Assembly: GCA_041695085.1 (NCBI GenBank)
Contig: JBGFRO010000028.1
Span: 1 to 64,000, forward strand
Reading direction: 5' to 3'
Source: DYFT01 sp041695085
GTDB lineage: Bacteria > Bacteroidota > Ignavibacteria > UBA10030
DNA length: 64,000 bases
A program made the translations under genes and the position numbers. Positions 7,627 to 15,956 of the stretch are shown piece by piece (positions within the stretch are counted from its first letter, which is position 1; each line of letters opens with the position of its first letter). Under the pieces are notes generated by a model. It did no database searches and was not told the origin of the DNA. It saw only the letters and a list, made by a program, of their open reading frames with translations.

Positions 7627-8916
7627 TTAGCTGCTCCATCGCGCGAGTACCGCACGTTTATGTGCCTCAAGTCCCTCCATCTCTGCCAGCGTTGTTAATA
7701 TCCCGGAGAGGTTTTTCAAACCTGTTCGTGAAATAAATTGGAACATAATCATCTTCTGAAAACTTTCCACCGAAACACCACTGTATACCTTCGATTCGCC
7801 CCCAGTGGGGAGCGTGTGATTTGTTCCGGAGGCGTAGTCTCCCGCTGTTACAGGAGCAAACGATCCGAGAAAAACCGATCCGGCGTTGTGAACGTGAGGC
7901 ACAAGCTCCTCCGGCTGTTGTGTGTTGATAATCAAATGTTCAGGGGCGTACTGATTCGAGAATCGAAGCGCTGCGTCAAGAGAGTCACAAATTAGCATAA
8001 AACTGTTCCCGAGAGATTCTTCCGTATAAGCCCGGCGAGGCAATTCCTCCAACAGTCGCGGAAGCTCCGCATGAACCTCCCGCGCCAATCGCTCGCTCGT
8101 TGTGACCAACCCGACCTGTGAGAACGGATCGTGCTCCGCTTGGGAAAGGAGATCGGCCGCCACGAGCGCGGCGTTTGCGGTATCATCCGCGACCACCAAG
8201 AGCTCCGAAGGCCCCGCCAATACATCAATGGCCGGACCTCCTGGTTGGGAGGTGACATACCGTTTTGCTGCTGTAACGTACTTGTTGCCGGGACCGAAGA
8301 TCTTATCGACCTTGGGGATCGACTCGGTTCCGTATGCTAACGCTGCGATCGCCTGCGCACCTCCAAGAGCGTATACTTCCGATATCCCGATCAAATCTGC
8401 CGCCGCGAGGATGGAGGGACTGACGCCGCCGCGTGATGTTGGCGGAGAGCAGAGTACGATTCGTTTGCACTCGGCAAGCGTAGCGGGTATGCCCAGCATC
8501 AGAACCGTCGAAGGCAACGGTGCTGAACCGGCGGGGATGTAAAGGCCGACCGACTCAATCGCCCGCCGCTCCCTCCAACAAACTACCCCTTCCATCGTCT
8601 CAACCTTCGGCTCGGCACCAGTCTGAAAAGAATGAAATGCGCGGATATTTCGAGCTGCGGTTTCGAGCGCCTGCATCACGGTGGGAGATATCTGTCTCCT
8701 TGCCTCCTGCATCTCTTCTTGTGAGACCTTGAAGAGATCGGTTTTGATTCCGTCGAACTTTTTCGTGTACTCGATCAGCGCGGCATCACCTCGCGCTTGA
8801 ACATCCTTGCAGATTGTCGTTGCTGCAGTGATGGAGCCATCGTCGCGATCCGAAGGGCGCAGGCATAACGCTGTCCGGTCAGCGTTTGTCAGAAGTCTGT
8901 CGAGGTAGATTTTCAT
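7627..8916 (-). CDS. hisD: Histidinol dehydrogenase HisD
   Basis: Zinc enzyme oxidising histidinol to histidine in two NAD-dependent steps, the end of the pathway. At 429 residues it is full length. It shows GLYIPAGSAPLPSTVLML, KIFGPGNKYVTAAK, DVLAGPSELLVVAD, the zinc-site QAEHDPFSQ, and APEHLIINTQ with the conserved catalytic Glu-His. The start overlaps the hisG stop by four bases. A short gap follows before the preferred hisC start. Confidence 0.97.
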   Translation of the reverse strand: MKIYLDRLLTNADRTALCLRPSDRDDGSITAATTICKDVQARGDAALIEYTKKFDGIKTDLFKVSQEEMQEARRQISPTVMQALETAARNIRAFHSFQTGAEPKVETMEGVVCWRERRAIESVGLYIPAGSAPLPSTVLMLGIPATLAECKRIVLCSPPTSRGGVSPSILAAADLIGISEVYALGGAQAIAALAYGTESIPKVDKIFGPGNKYVTAAKRYVTSQPGGPAIDVLAGPSELLVVADDTANAALVAADLLSQAEHDPFSQVGLVTTSERLAREVHAELPRLLEELPRRAYTEESLGNSFMLICDSLDAALRFSNQYAPEHLIINTQQPEELVPHVHNAGSVFLGSFAPVTAGDYASGTNHTLPTGGESKVYSGVSVESFQKMIMFQFISRTGLKNLSGILTTLAEMEGLEAHKRAVLARWSS

Positions 8917-9788
8917 GTAATAATCGTTTCAATTGGAACCACAACAATGTCGCTTGCTCCTGCTTTCTTCAATTTCTCCATCACGTCCCAAAACACATCT
9001 TCAGCGATAACCGAGTGAAGCGCAACCATTCCTTCGTCGGCAAGCGGAACGATGGTGGGACTTTTGAGGCTCGGGATGATCTTTCGTAATCTGGGCACGG
9101 CTGTGACGGGTGCGTTCATCATCATATACCGTTTCCCCTTTGCATGCAGGCTGCCGGAAATGCGGATGAGCAAACTGTCGACCAATTCCTTCTTGGTCTT
9201 ATTCTTGAGCATCCGTGCGCTCGTGATAAGCACCGCCTCCGATTCGAGAACGGTGATGAGCGGTTTGAGGCCGTTGAACCGCGCTGTGGCGCCGGTCGAC
9301 ATTAAGTCGCAGATAGCGTCGGCAACATCGAGTGCTGGCGCGATCTCCACCGATCCGCTCAATTCGACAATGTCCGCTTTGAGCCGATTGTGCTTCAAGA
9401 AATCTGCAAGGATGACGGGGTACGTTGTCGCAATTCGTTTTCCACGCAGATCAGCGAGGGAGCGAATTGACCCGCGTTGCGGTACGCTGATCACTAACCG
9501 ACACCAGCCGTACCCCAGTCGCGTCAACGTTTCCACGCGCGCTCGCTTTTCTCTGATGATGTTCTCCCCGACAATCCCCAAGTCTGCCACGCCGTCCTGG
9601 ACATACTCGGGAATATCATCGTCGCGCAAGGTGAGGATGTCGAGGTCGAAATTTTTCGCAGGAGAATAGAGTCCCTGTTTCGAAAGCTCGAATTCCAATC
9701 CACACGCGCGGAGCAGGGCGACGGAATCATCCGTCAGCCGTCCGTTTTTTTGAATGGCGATCTTCAATCGTCCGTTGCTTGCAATCAT
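8913..9788 (-). CDS. hisG: ATP phosphoribosyltransferase HisG, long form
   Basis: First and feedback-controlled step of histidine synthesis: joins ATP and PRPP. It is 291 residues with catalytic domains (GRLKIAIQKNGRLTDDS, VADLGIVGENII, DLMSTGATARFNGL) and a C-terminal domain of about 75 residues (YMMMNAPVTAVPRL to SDIVVVPIETII) that is the ACT-like histidine-binding regulatory domain of HisG-long. No HisZ is needed for this form, and none is seen. It is the first biosynthetic gene of the operon. A near-palindrome matching the regulator's own operator lies immediately upstream. Confidence 0.97.
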   Translation of the reverse strand: MIASNGRLKIAIQKNGRLTDDSVALLRACGLEFELSKQGLYSPAKNFDLDILTLRDDDIPEYVQDGVADLGIVGENIIREKRARVETLTRLGYGWCRLVISVPQRGSIRSLADLRGKRIATTYPVILADFLKHNRLKADIVELSGSVEIAPALDVADAICDLMSTGATARFNGLKPLITVLESEAVLITSARMLKNKTKKELVDSLLIRISGSLHAKGKRYMMMNAPVTAVPRLRKIIPSLKSPTIVPLADEGMVALHSVIAEDVFWDVMEKLKKAGASDIVVVPIETIIT

Positions 9789-9789
9789 A

Positions 9790-9811
9790 CTACTTTACTC
9801 AGATAAAGTGT
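9790..9811 (-). promoter_or_regulatory. Predicted HisR-type operator upstream of hisG
   Basis: On the plus strand TACTTTACT, a two-base centre, then GATAAAGTG. Nine of ten bases of the left arm and most of the right arm match the perfect palindrome at 10123-10144. It starts two bases upstream of the hisG ATG. Position and matching sequence suggest the same repressor binds both. Confidence 0.6.
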
Positions 9812-9824
9812 TTGGGGAAAAAAA

Positions 9825-10124
9825 TTATCGTCCGTCCCGTCGGACCTTCATTCGCTTCAGCATCATCGCGTAGCCTCCCTTTCCTTCTTTGAGCCACTTA
9901 TGGACGCGAGCGATGGTGCGGGAGCTGAGTCCGGTTTCCTCTTCGATGTGCGTATAGGGAATGCCGGCTGCCAACATGCGGGCGACCTTCCAGCGTTCCG
10001 CGAACTCCTTGATCTCCGTTTCCGTTAACAAATCGCGCAGGAAGCGGCGGCATTCGTCCAGCGTCTCCAGGCTGACAATGGCCTTGTACAGCTCATCGAT
10101 CTCTTTTTGCTTGACTTCTTTCAT
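9825..10124 (-). CDS. YerC/YecD (TrpR-related) transcriptional regulator, likely histidine repressor
   Basis: A 99-residue TrpR-superfamily protein. It shows LYKAIVSLETLDECRRFLRDLL, then EIKEFAERWKVARMLAAG and the helix-turn-helix YTHIEEETGLSSRTIARVHKWL, the YerC/YecD signature. Members in Gram-positive bacteria have been predicted to control histidine genes under the name HisR. Here it sits directly ahead of hisG on the same strand, and a perfect palindrome covers its own start codon. That points to an autoregulated, histidine-responsive repressor of this operon. No Shine-Dalgarno is visible before the ATG, so the message may be leaderless. The function is inferred from family and context. 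Confidence 0.85.
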   Translation of the reverse strand: MKEVKQKEIDELYKAIVSLETLDECRRFLRDLLTETEIKEFAERWKVARMLAAGIPYTHIEEETGLSSRTIARVHKWLKEGKGGYAMMLKRMKVRRDGR

Positions 10125-10144
10125 ACTTTACTTGAGTAAAGTAT
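10123..10144. promoter_or_regulatory. Perfect 22-bp palindromic operator at the regulator start
   Basis: ATACTTTACT, a two-base centre, then AGTAAAGTAT: ten-base perfect arms. It overlaps the ATG of the TrpR-like gene and closely matches the site at 9790-9811. This is the expected layout for an autoregulatory operator that would block both promoter and start codon. Confidence 0.75.
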
Positions 10145-10233
10145 CGTGAAACTCCGCTTCGGATGCAAGTATTCTTTTGTTAAAAATCTTTTAGCTTGTC
10201 AAAAATGCCCGATTTCTCTACCTTTCCACTCAT

Positions 10234-11181
10234 ATGATCACCTACCACGATGTAGCCCGCGCCTACGAAATTGTCCAGCCCGTCGTCCACAAGACGCCGC
10301 TTCTCCGCTCCCGGACATTGAACGGGATTATCGGCAACGACGTGTTCTTCAAAGGGGAGCATTTCCAGCGTGTGGGCGCGTTTAAGATTCGGGGCGCGTA
10401 CTACAAGATTTCTTCCCTTACAGAAGAGGAACGTCGCCGCGGGATCGTTGCACACTCATCGGGAAATCACGCACAGGGGGTCGCTCTTGCTGCGAAACTC
10501 CTCGGCGTACGCGCAACCGTCGTGATGCCCAAAACCTCGCCGCCCATCAAGGTACGCGCGACGAAAGAATATGGGGCTGACGTCTTGTTTTGTGAAGACT
10601 CCAGCGATGCCCGTGAAGCAATGGCGCAGCAGTTGCAGCGGGAGCATGGTTATATTCTTGTTCCGCCATACGATGACGATTTCATCATTGCCGGTCAGGG
10701 AACCGTCGGCATCGAGGTGGCGCAAGATCTTCCCTCGGTTGAGTATCTGTTTGTGCCCGTCGGTGGAGGCGGACTCATCGCAGGAAGCGCCGTTGCGATC
10801 AAGCATCTGGTTTCAAGCGTCAAAGTGATCGGCGTGGAAACCGAGCCCGCCAACGACTGCTCTCAATCGTTCCAAAAGAAAGAAATCGTCCGCATCCCAC
10901 CACCGAACACTATCGCAGATGGGATCCGAACGCAATCGATCGGTCAACGCAACTTTGAATTGATCATGAAGTATGTCGACGATATGGTCACCGTGAAGGA
11001 TGAACAGGTTGTTGAGACGCTCCGTTTTTTTCTTGAGCGCATGAAGATCGTTGTGGAACCAACCGGAGCGGTGGCACCGGCAGCGGTCTATCATAACGTT
11101 CTCGGCCTTTCCGGCAAACGAATCTGTGCTGTGATCAGCGGAGGGAACATCGACCCCGCTCTCCTGAAATCGCTCCTATAA
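10234..11181 (+). CDS. Threonine/serine dehydratase (PLP fold type II)
   Basis: A 315-residue PLP enzyme that deaminates threonine to 2-oxobutanoate or serine to pyruvate; a serine racemase activity is also possible for this subfamily. It shows VVHKTPLLRSRTLN, the Schiff-base lysine in VGAFKIRGAYYK, the carboxylate loop AHSSGNHAQG, the phosphate loop VPVGGGGLIAG and SGGNIDP near the end. It has no C-terminal ACT domain, so it is the short, catabolic or unregulated type rather than biosynthetic IlvA. The gene is divergent from the his regulator, with about 110 nt between them that include the operator. Confidence 0.9.
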   Translation: MITYHDVARAYEIVQPVVHKTPLLRSRTLNGIIGNDVFFKGEHFQRVGAFKIRGAYYKISSLTEEERRRGIVAHSSGNHAQGVALAAKLLGVRATVVMPKTSPPIKVRATKEYGADVLFCEDSSDAREAMAQQLQREHGYILVPPYDDDFIIAGQGTVGIEVAQDLPSVEYLFVPVGGGGLIAGSAVAIKHLVSSVKVIGVETEPANDCSQSFQKKEIVRIPPPNTIADGIRTQSIGQRNFELIMKYVDDMVTVKDEQVVETLRFFLERMKIVVEPTGAVAPAAVYHNVLGLSGKRICAVISGGNIDPALLKSLL

Positions 11182-11261
11182 TCCATCCCAACGGCAATCC
11201 CTTCTTCTTTCTTATCTCCCATCTTTTCCTCTGACGGTTCGACCATAATGAAAGACATTGT

Positions 11262-11987
11262 ATGTGTGGCCGCTACGCGTTAGTCAATGGGGAGAAGGTG
11301 TTTCTCACCTACAAGCTGTTCAAGACGATTCGAGATGCTCAACAGGCATTCTCCGACCTTCCGCGCTACAACGCCGCTCCGCTGCAACAGATGCCCGTTT
11401 TTATCATTCGGGACGGTGATCTCGTCGCCGTGAAGATGCAATGGTGGCTTGTTCCCCCTTGGGCGAAAGAAAACAAGCCGGCCTATTCTTCGTTCAACGC
11501 GAAAGCTGAATCATTAGCAACGAGCAAATTGTTCGGCCCCTCTTTCCGGGGGAGCCGGTGCCTTGTCCCCGCAGACGCGTTCTACGAATGGCAGCGAGTC
11601 CCCACCGAACAAGAGGTGAAAGGAAAGCGAAAAACGGTGGAATCGAAACAGCCTATGTGCATCCGGCGAAAAGATGAGCTTCCCTTTTGTTTTGCCGGCC
11701 TGTTTTCCATCTGGAAGGATCGTGAGGGAAAGGAATATCCGACGTTCGCAATCATCACCACCGAGCCAAACGAACTCATTGCTCCAATCCACAACCGCAT
11801 GCCGGTTATTCTCCACGAGAAAGACTTCGAGCAATGGCTCGATCGGAATCAAAAGGAGACGGAGCGACTCAAAAAACTTCTTGTGCCTTATCCTTCGGAA
11901 GAGCTAAAGGCGTATCCTGTTTCAAAGATCGTGAACAACGCGAGAAATGATGTCCCGGAATGTTTACGACCCGAGAAGAAGGAATGA
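11262..11987 (+). CDS. SRAP-domain protein (HMCES/YedK family)
   Basis: A 241-residue SOS-response-associated peptidase family protein. After Met removal the N-terminal Cys2 of MCGRYALV crosslinks to abasic sites in single-stranded DNA and shields them. The other active-site residues are seen in SSFNAKAESLATS (Asn, Glu) and IHNRMPVIL (His). FRGSRCLVPADAFYEW is the usual central motif. The family is cytoplasmic and linked to genome maintenance. Length is standard. The gene ends 2 nt from the convergent DUF72 gene. Confidence 0.93.
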   Translation: MCGRYALVNGEKVFLTYKLFKTIRDAQQAFSDLPRYNAAPLQQMPVFIIRDGDLVAVKMQWWLVPPWAKENKPAYSSFNAKAESLATSKLFGPSFRGSRCLVPADAFYEWQRVPTEQEVKGKRKTVESKQPMCIRRKDELPFCFAGLFSIWKDREGKEYPTFAIITTEPNELIAPIHNRMPVILHEKDFEQWLDRNQKETERLKKLLVPYPSEELKAYPVSKIVNNARNDVPECLRPEKKE

Positions 11988-11989
11988 GA

Positions 11990-12940
11990 CTATACTGTGA
12001 TCGTTCTCTCCATCTCCGCGAACAGAGGATGGTGATGATCGACCGGCATGCCAATCGTTCGTAGTTGCGGGAATGTTGCGATGAGCTGTGGTGGAACAGG
12101 GACGCGCTGGCGGTTTCTTAGAAGATGTCGTAATTGAAAACCATTCAGGAGCGAATGAGCCTGTGGGTCGTTGTGAAACACGACGAAGATCTTTTCGGTA
12201 TGCGGACGGAGAGAGATAAGGAATCGCAACAGATGGTCCAATTCGTCTTCATCGTAGCAATAGAGATAGCGGTCGCTTACGAGGGAGGGACGCGATTTCT
12301 CTCTCCTGAAAGGACGATCCCACAATTCGGCATTCCTTCCCATCATTCTGAAATAGGCAACTCCTCCCCAGGCGTGGCATGTGAACGGCATGTGCTGTTT
12401 GATGGAGGGGAGATCGACATTGATGGGGTGGAGTCTATTCTCCTGGAAGAAATTGAGCATGAACGGTGTGTTCCATGAATTGTGTCGCACCTCCACGAAC
12501 AAGCGATGAGGTTGAAACGTTCGTGCGAGAAACATCAGATACTCTCTCCGCTCGCGCACATGTGTGAAGGAGTAGGGAAACTGCATCACCACTCCTGCGA
12601 ATCGTCCCGATTGTGCAAGCGGCTCAAGAAATCGGAGCACGGAAAGTATGTCTTCCGCTGTCGCTTCGTAGGTGTGAGTCAATCCCCGATAAAGTTTCAC
12701 AGTGAAGAGAAAATCGCGGTTCTCCTTCACATCTTCGAGCCATCGAAGGCTGTGTCGTTTTGTGAAAGCCGCACGATAAAACGTGGCGTTGACCTCCACG
12801 TGATCGAAATATTGGCAATAGAACTCCAACTTTCGAGACCGCTTGTTCGGATGGGAAGGATAAAATACATTCTCGAACGGTTCCAAATCCCATCCTCCCA
12901 TTCCGACATAAACACCGCGAGAGTCGTTCTTGATGTCCAT
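11990..12940 (-). CDS. DUF72 (YecE-like) family protein
   Basis: About 316 residues from the ATG at 12938-12940, which is preceded by AAGGAG. It opens with VYVGMGGWDLEPFENVFYP and contains FDHVEVNATFYR, FLFTVKLYRGLTHTY, VVMQFPYSFTH and FVEVRHNSW, the usual DUF72 TIM-barrel landmarks. The frame is open 35 codons upstream, but those residues show no family match. The biochemical role of DUF72 is not established. Neighbours do not reveal one. Confidence 0.85.
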   Translation of the reverse strand: MDIKNDSRGVYVGMGGWDLEPFENVFYPSHPNKRSRKLEFYCQYFDHVEVNATFYRAAFTKRHSLRWLEDVKENRDFLFTVKLYRGLTHTYEATAEDILSVLRFLEPLAQSGRFAGVVMQFPYSFTHVRERREYLMFLARTFQPHRLFVEVRHNSWNTPFMLNFFQENRLHPINVDLPSIKQHMPFTCHAWGGVAYFRMMGRNAELWDRPFRREKSRPSLVSDRYLYCYDEDELDHLLRFLISLRPHTEKIFVVFHNDPQAHSLLNGFQLRHLLRNRQRVPVPPQLIATFPQLRTIGMPVDHHHPLFAEMERTITV

Positions 12941-13119
12941 ACTCCTTCTGCAATCAGTCTCAGTGAAGCACAACCATTCTTCTATGAACCTGAGGTGTTT
13001 CTCATAAGACGCAGTCCACCTCTCGGCGCCTACAGAATGCGACAATTATGTCATAATGTCAAGACCATTTATGACAAAAATGTCTTATCTGTTGATTGCA
13101 CGCGTCCGGTGCGGGTTGG

Positions 13120-13148
13120 TTGACATTCGCTCAAAAAGACAGTATCAT
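13120..13148 (+). promoter_or_regulatory. Sigma-70-like promoter for the STAS gene
   Basis: TTGACA at 13120-13125, a 17-nt spacer and TATCAT at 13143-13148, about 80 nt before the STAS start codon. A short inverted repeat (ATTATG-T-CATAAT, 13045-13057) and a nearby TTATGACA lie 60-70 nt upstream and could be a regulator site. Confidence 0.55.
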
Positions 13149-13230
13149 TGACCCGCGATGTTGCTCTTTTCGCACCGATCCCGAGCACAGATCGATAGTT
13201 CCATGCATCTAACTTCTTGGAGATCCCCGC

Positions 13231-13572
13231 ATGACCATTAAAGAGAGTTTTCATGACGATGTCGTGGTGCTCTCCCTCAAAGGAAACCTTATGGGGGAAC
13301 CCGACACAACCGAGCTGCGCGACAAGATCTACAGTCTCTTGCAAGACGACTTCGTCAAGATCGTCCTTGATCTCGGGAAAGTGAAATGGGTGAACAGCTC
13401 CGGTTTGGGAACGCTCATCGCGGCCATGACCTCCGTGAAGAATAAAGGTGGAGAGCTGCGTTTGGCGAATGTCACCGACAAGGTGGAGAGTCTTTTCGTC
13501 ATCACCCAGCTCATCAAAGTTTTCAAGACGTACGAATCGGTCGATCGTGCCGTGGCCAGCTTCAAGAAGTAA
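13231..13572 (+). CDS. STAS-domain anti-sigma-factor antagonist
   Basis: A 113-residue single STAS domain of the SpoIIAA/RsbV type. It has the strand VVVLSLKGNLMGEPDTTELRD and the phosphorylation loop WVNSSGLGTLIAA, where a serine would be phosphorylated by an RsbW-like kinase. Members act in the cytoplasm by binding the kinase and releasing its partner. No kinase is adjacent; the nearest RsbW-like protein is at 29673. A second STAS protein of the same length lies at 30120, so the two may share a network. The promoter at 13120-13148 fits independent expression. Confidence 0.88.
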   Translation: MTIKESFHDDVVVLSLKGNLMGEPDTTELRDKIYSLLQDDFVKIVLDLGKVKWVNSSGLGTLIAAMTSVKNKGGELRLANVTDKVESLFVITQLIKVFKTYESVDRAVASFKK

Positions 13573-13767
13573 ACATCGCACCACTTCACCTCACGGAAAA
13601 ACAGACTTCTTCGTTACGCTCCATCGAGTAGGGGGGATGAAGTGCTCAAGTTCCTCCGGTGCTACAGAAGATGGCGTTCAAGACTATCTTGCGGGTGATG
13701 CGGCAGCACGTTGCACGGATCCTCATGGTGTCCCTCCTCCCGCTGTTTCTTTCATAAGAGGATTCTT

Positions 13768-14763
13768 GTGGGGAACCTCGCCATCCTCGGGATGATTGTC
13801 ATTGTCCTCCTCTTTCTGCTTTTGCGGAAGCTGAGCGAGGTTGCTGTTCAATACGAACTCCCTCCCTGGGGTACCTACCTCGGCGGAATTCTCTCCTGGG
13901 CCTTTGTTCTCTCACTTCTCGGTTACAGTGTGTTGACGGGGTATCTCATCTACGACCTTCTCGCGAACAAAAATCTTGTAGCAATCTATGTGCTGATGTT
14001 CATCGGCATAATCGGGGGGATGCTCTTTCAGGGAAAGGAAGTGCTGGATTCTGCACGCGTGGGTGACTACGTTAGGACGGCGCTCCGTTTTGAACCGTAC
14101 ACGCTCAACAGATTTCGGCTGGATGATGAGCTGGAAAAGAAACGAGTGAAGGATGTGTATCGTCAAATCACGGGAAAGGAGGCGCGGGAGATCGTTGACA
14201 CCCCTCGCTTGAAGACGGAAGCCGAAAGACGACGGCTGCAACGTGAAGCTGCTGTTCTTACCTCACGGCAACAACAGATCACTTCGCCGACGTTAAAAGA
14301 TGAGGTACAACAGCTCCGGGCTGGGCACGTTGTGGATCTCTCCGATGTATGGAAGATCAATTCCTTCAAACGCTCCACGCATGAATGGTACGGTAACGTT
14401 TCAAGCTTGCAGATCGATCCACAGACGCACAGGGCGACCTTCCGAGTCAACTTGCCGGAGATCACGCGCATGCAGCTGGTGCAAACAAACACCCTCTTCA
14501 GTTTCAAGCAGGACCTCTATGCGTTCCTCCAGGCCGTCTCCTCAGAAGAGTGGTTGAAGCCGTACGCTTCCTTCGTCGATCAACTTGATGTAACGTGCTT
14601 CGGTCTTGAGACCGACGGTTTTGGACAGACCGCCCTGTATCCTTTCTTCCACATCCTCATCGGCGTGTCGGAACTTGCGGCACGTGCAGGGAAGTTTTTT
14701 GCCGTGACGGAGCTTCACACCATCTCCCGCATCACGTTCAATAACGGCGACCCCATCGCCTGA
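13768..14763 (+). CDS. Conserved membrane protein of unknown function
   Basis: Not recognised. From a GTG at 13768, with AGAGG five to six nt upstream, the product has about 331 residues. Three hydrophobic segments fill the first 100 residues: MIVIVLLFLLLRK, the stretch ILSWAFVLSLLGYSV, and VAIYVLMFIGIIGGMLF. A long soluble part follows. It begins with a charged, probably coiled stretch (KTEAERRRLQREAAVLTSRQ) and ends in a globular region. An ATG at 13792 and an in-frame ATG at 13711 are alternative starts. It lies between the STAS gene and the thioredoxin-TPR gene on the same strand. Confidence 0.6.
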   Translation: MGNLAILGMIVIVLLFLLLRKLSEVAVQYELPPWGTYLGGILSWAFVLSLLGYSVLTGYLIYDLLANKNLVAIYVLMFIGIIGGMLFQGKEVLDSARVGDYVRTALRFEPYTLNRFRLDDELEKKRVKDVYRQITGKEAREIVDTPRLKTEAERRRLQREAAVLTSRQQQITSPTLKDEVQQLRAGHVVDLSDVWKINSFKRSTHEWYGNVSSLQIDPQTHRATFRVNLPEITRMQLVQTNTLFSFKQDLYAFLQAVSSEEWLKPYASFVDQLDVTCFGLETDGFGQTALYPFFHILIGVSELAARAGKFFAVTELHTISRITFNNGDPIA

Positions 14764-14891
14764 TGCGGTGCATCCAACGTATTGAAATCACGTCCAAATC
14801 TTTGTACCGTGTTTGGTGATAGGTGAACGGAAGGTTCCCCTTTTCAGAAGCATATGGGTGTCCGGAAAGATTCACAGAGGAGACCAAGAGG

Positions 14892-15701
14892 ATGTCGTAC
14901 GATGTAACCGATTTTCAGAAGGAAGTGATCGAAGAAAGTTTTCATAAACCGGTGGTGGTCGATTTTTGGGCGGAGTGGTGTGGACCGTGCCGCATCCTGG
15001 GTCCCATGCTCGAACGACTGGCACGCGAAAACGATGAGACATGGAAGCTCGCCAAAGTCAATACGGAGGTGCATCCCGACGTCGCTCTTCGTTACCAGAT
15101 TCGCAGCATCCCGAACGTGAAACTCTTTGTCCAGGGCAAAGTGCAGGATGAGTTTGTGGGAGCCTTGCCCGAACCACAGGTGCGCATGTGGTTGAAGCGG
15201 GCGATTCCATCGAGGCACAGAAAGAAGATCAATGAGGCGCAGCAACTGATGAAAAACGGAAAACAGAACGAAGCCCGTATCCTGTTGGAGGAGGTGGTGG
15301 CGGCGGTCCCGGAAGAACTTGAAGCCCGCATCCTGCTCGCCCAGGTTCTTGTACTGCAGGAACCTCAGCGTGCTGCCGAACTGCTTGCCGGCCTCGAAGA
15401 GCCCCGTTTTTCCGATGTTATCGAGTCGGTTCGTACACTGGCTCGTTTGCTCTCTTTCCGGAATAACCTATCGGCCTTGCCGGAGGGGGGAGGACGGGAT
15501 GAGTACGCGGTGGCGATCGAGGCATTGGGTGAGGCTGATGTAGAGCGCGCATTGCAGCGGTTCATTCAGACCATCCGCACCGACCGGTACTACGATGATG
15601 ACGGAGCGCGCAAGGCGTGTATTGCGATCTTTCAGTACCTCGGCGAAGCGCATCCCCTCACACAACAATATCGACGCGATTTCAGTAGCGCGCTGTATTA
15701 A
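14892..15701 (+). CDS. Thioredoxin-domain protein with TPR-like C-terminus (CnoX/YbbN-like)
   Basis: About 269 residues from the ATG at 14892 (MSYDVTDFQKEVIEESF). Residues 1-105 are a thioredoxin fold with the active site WAEWCGPCRILGPM, the cis-proline region RSIPNVKLF and KVNTEVHPDVALRY. The remainder is helical with repeat-like units (INEAQQLMKNGKQNEARILL, LEARILLAQVLVL) ending in DVERALQRFIQTI. This is the CnoX/YbbN layout, in which thioredoxin and TPR parts protect proteins from oxidative aggregation in the cytoplasm. Both active-site cysteines are present, unlike in E. coli YbbN. Confidence 0.88.
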   Translation: MSYDVTDFQKEVIEESFHKPVVVDFWAEWCGPCRILGPMLERLARENDETWKLAKVNTEVHPDVALRYQIRSIPNVKLFVQGKVQDEFVGALPEPQVRMWLKRAIPSRHRKKINEAQQLMKNGKQNEARILLEEVVAAVPEELEARILLAQVLVLQEPQRAAELLAGLEEPRFSDVIESVRTLARLLSFRNNLSALPEGGGRDEYAVAIEALGEADVERALQRFIQTIRTDRYYDDDGARKACIAIFQYLGEAHPLTQQYRRDFSSALY

Positions 15702-15956
15702 CGTCTCGAGCGCGTTCACTTCAACGCAAGCAAGACGTTGTTCGCATTCCACGATCGGGGGCGGTTTCTTCGACGCCGTTGATCCCTTATCTCATTAAGG
15801 TTTAACCACAGATTCACAGATCGGATCGGAAGGGGAATCATCATTGACTTGGAAGAGGGTCATTGTTTGAAAAGGTTAATCTGCGAAGCTGTAGTGAATA
15901 CTTTTCGCTGAACAGTTACATTATTTCCTACACCGGCCCCGCAGGCGCACCGGCTT

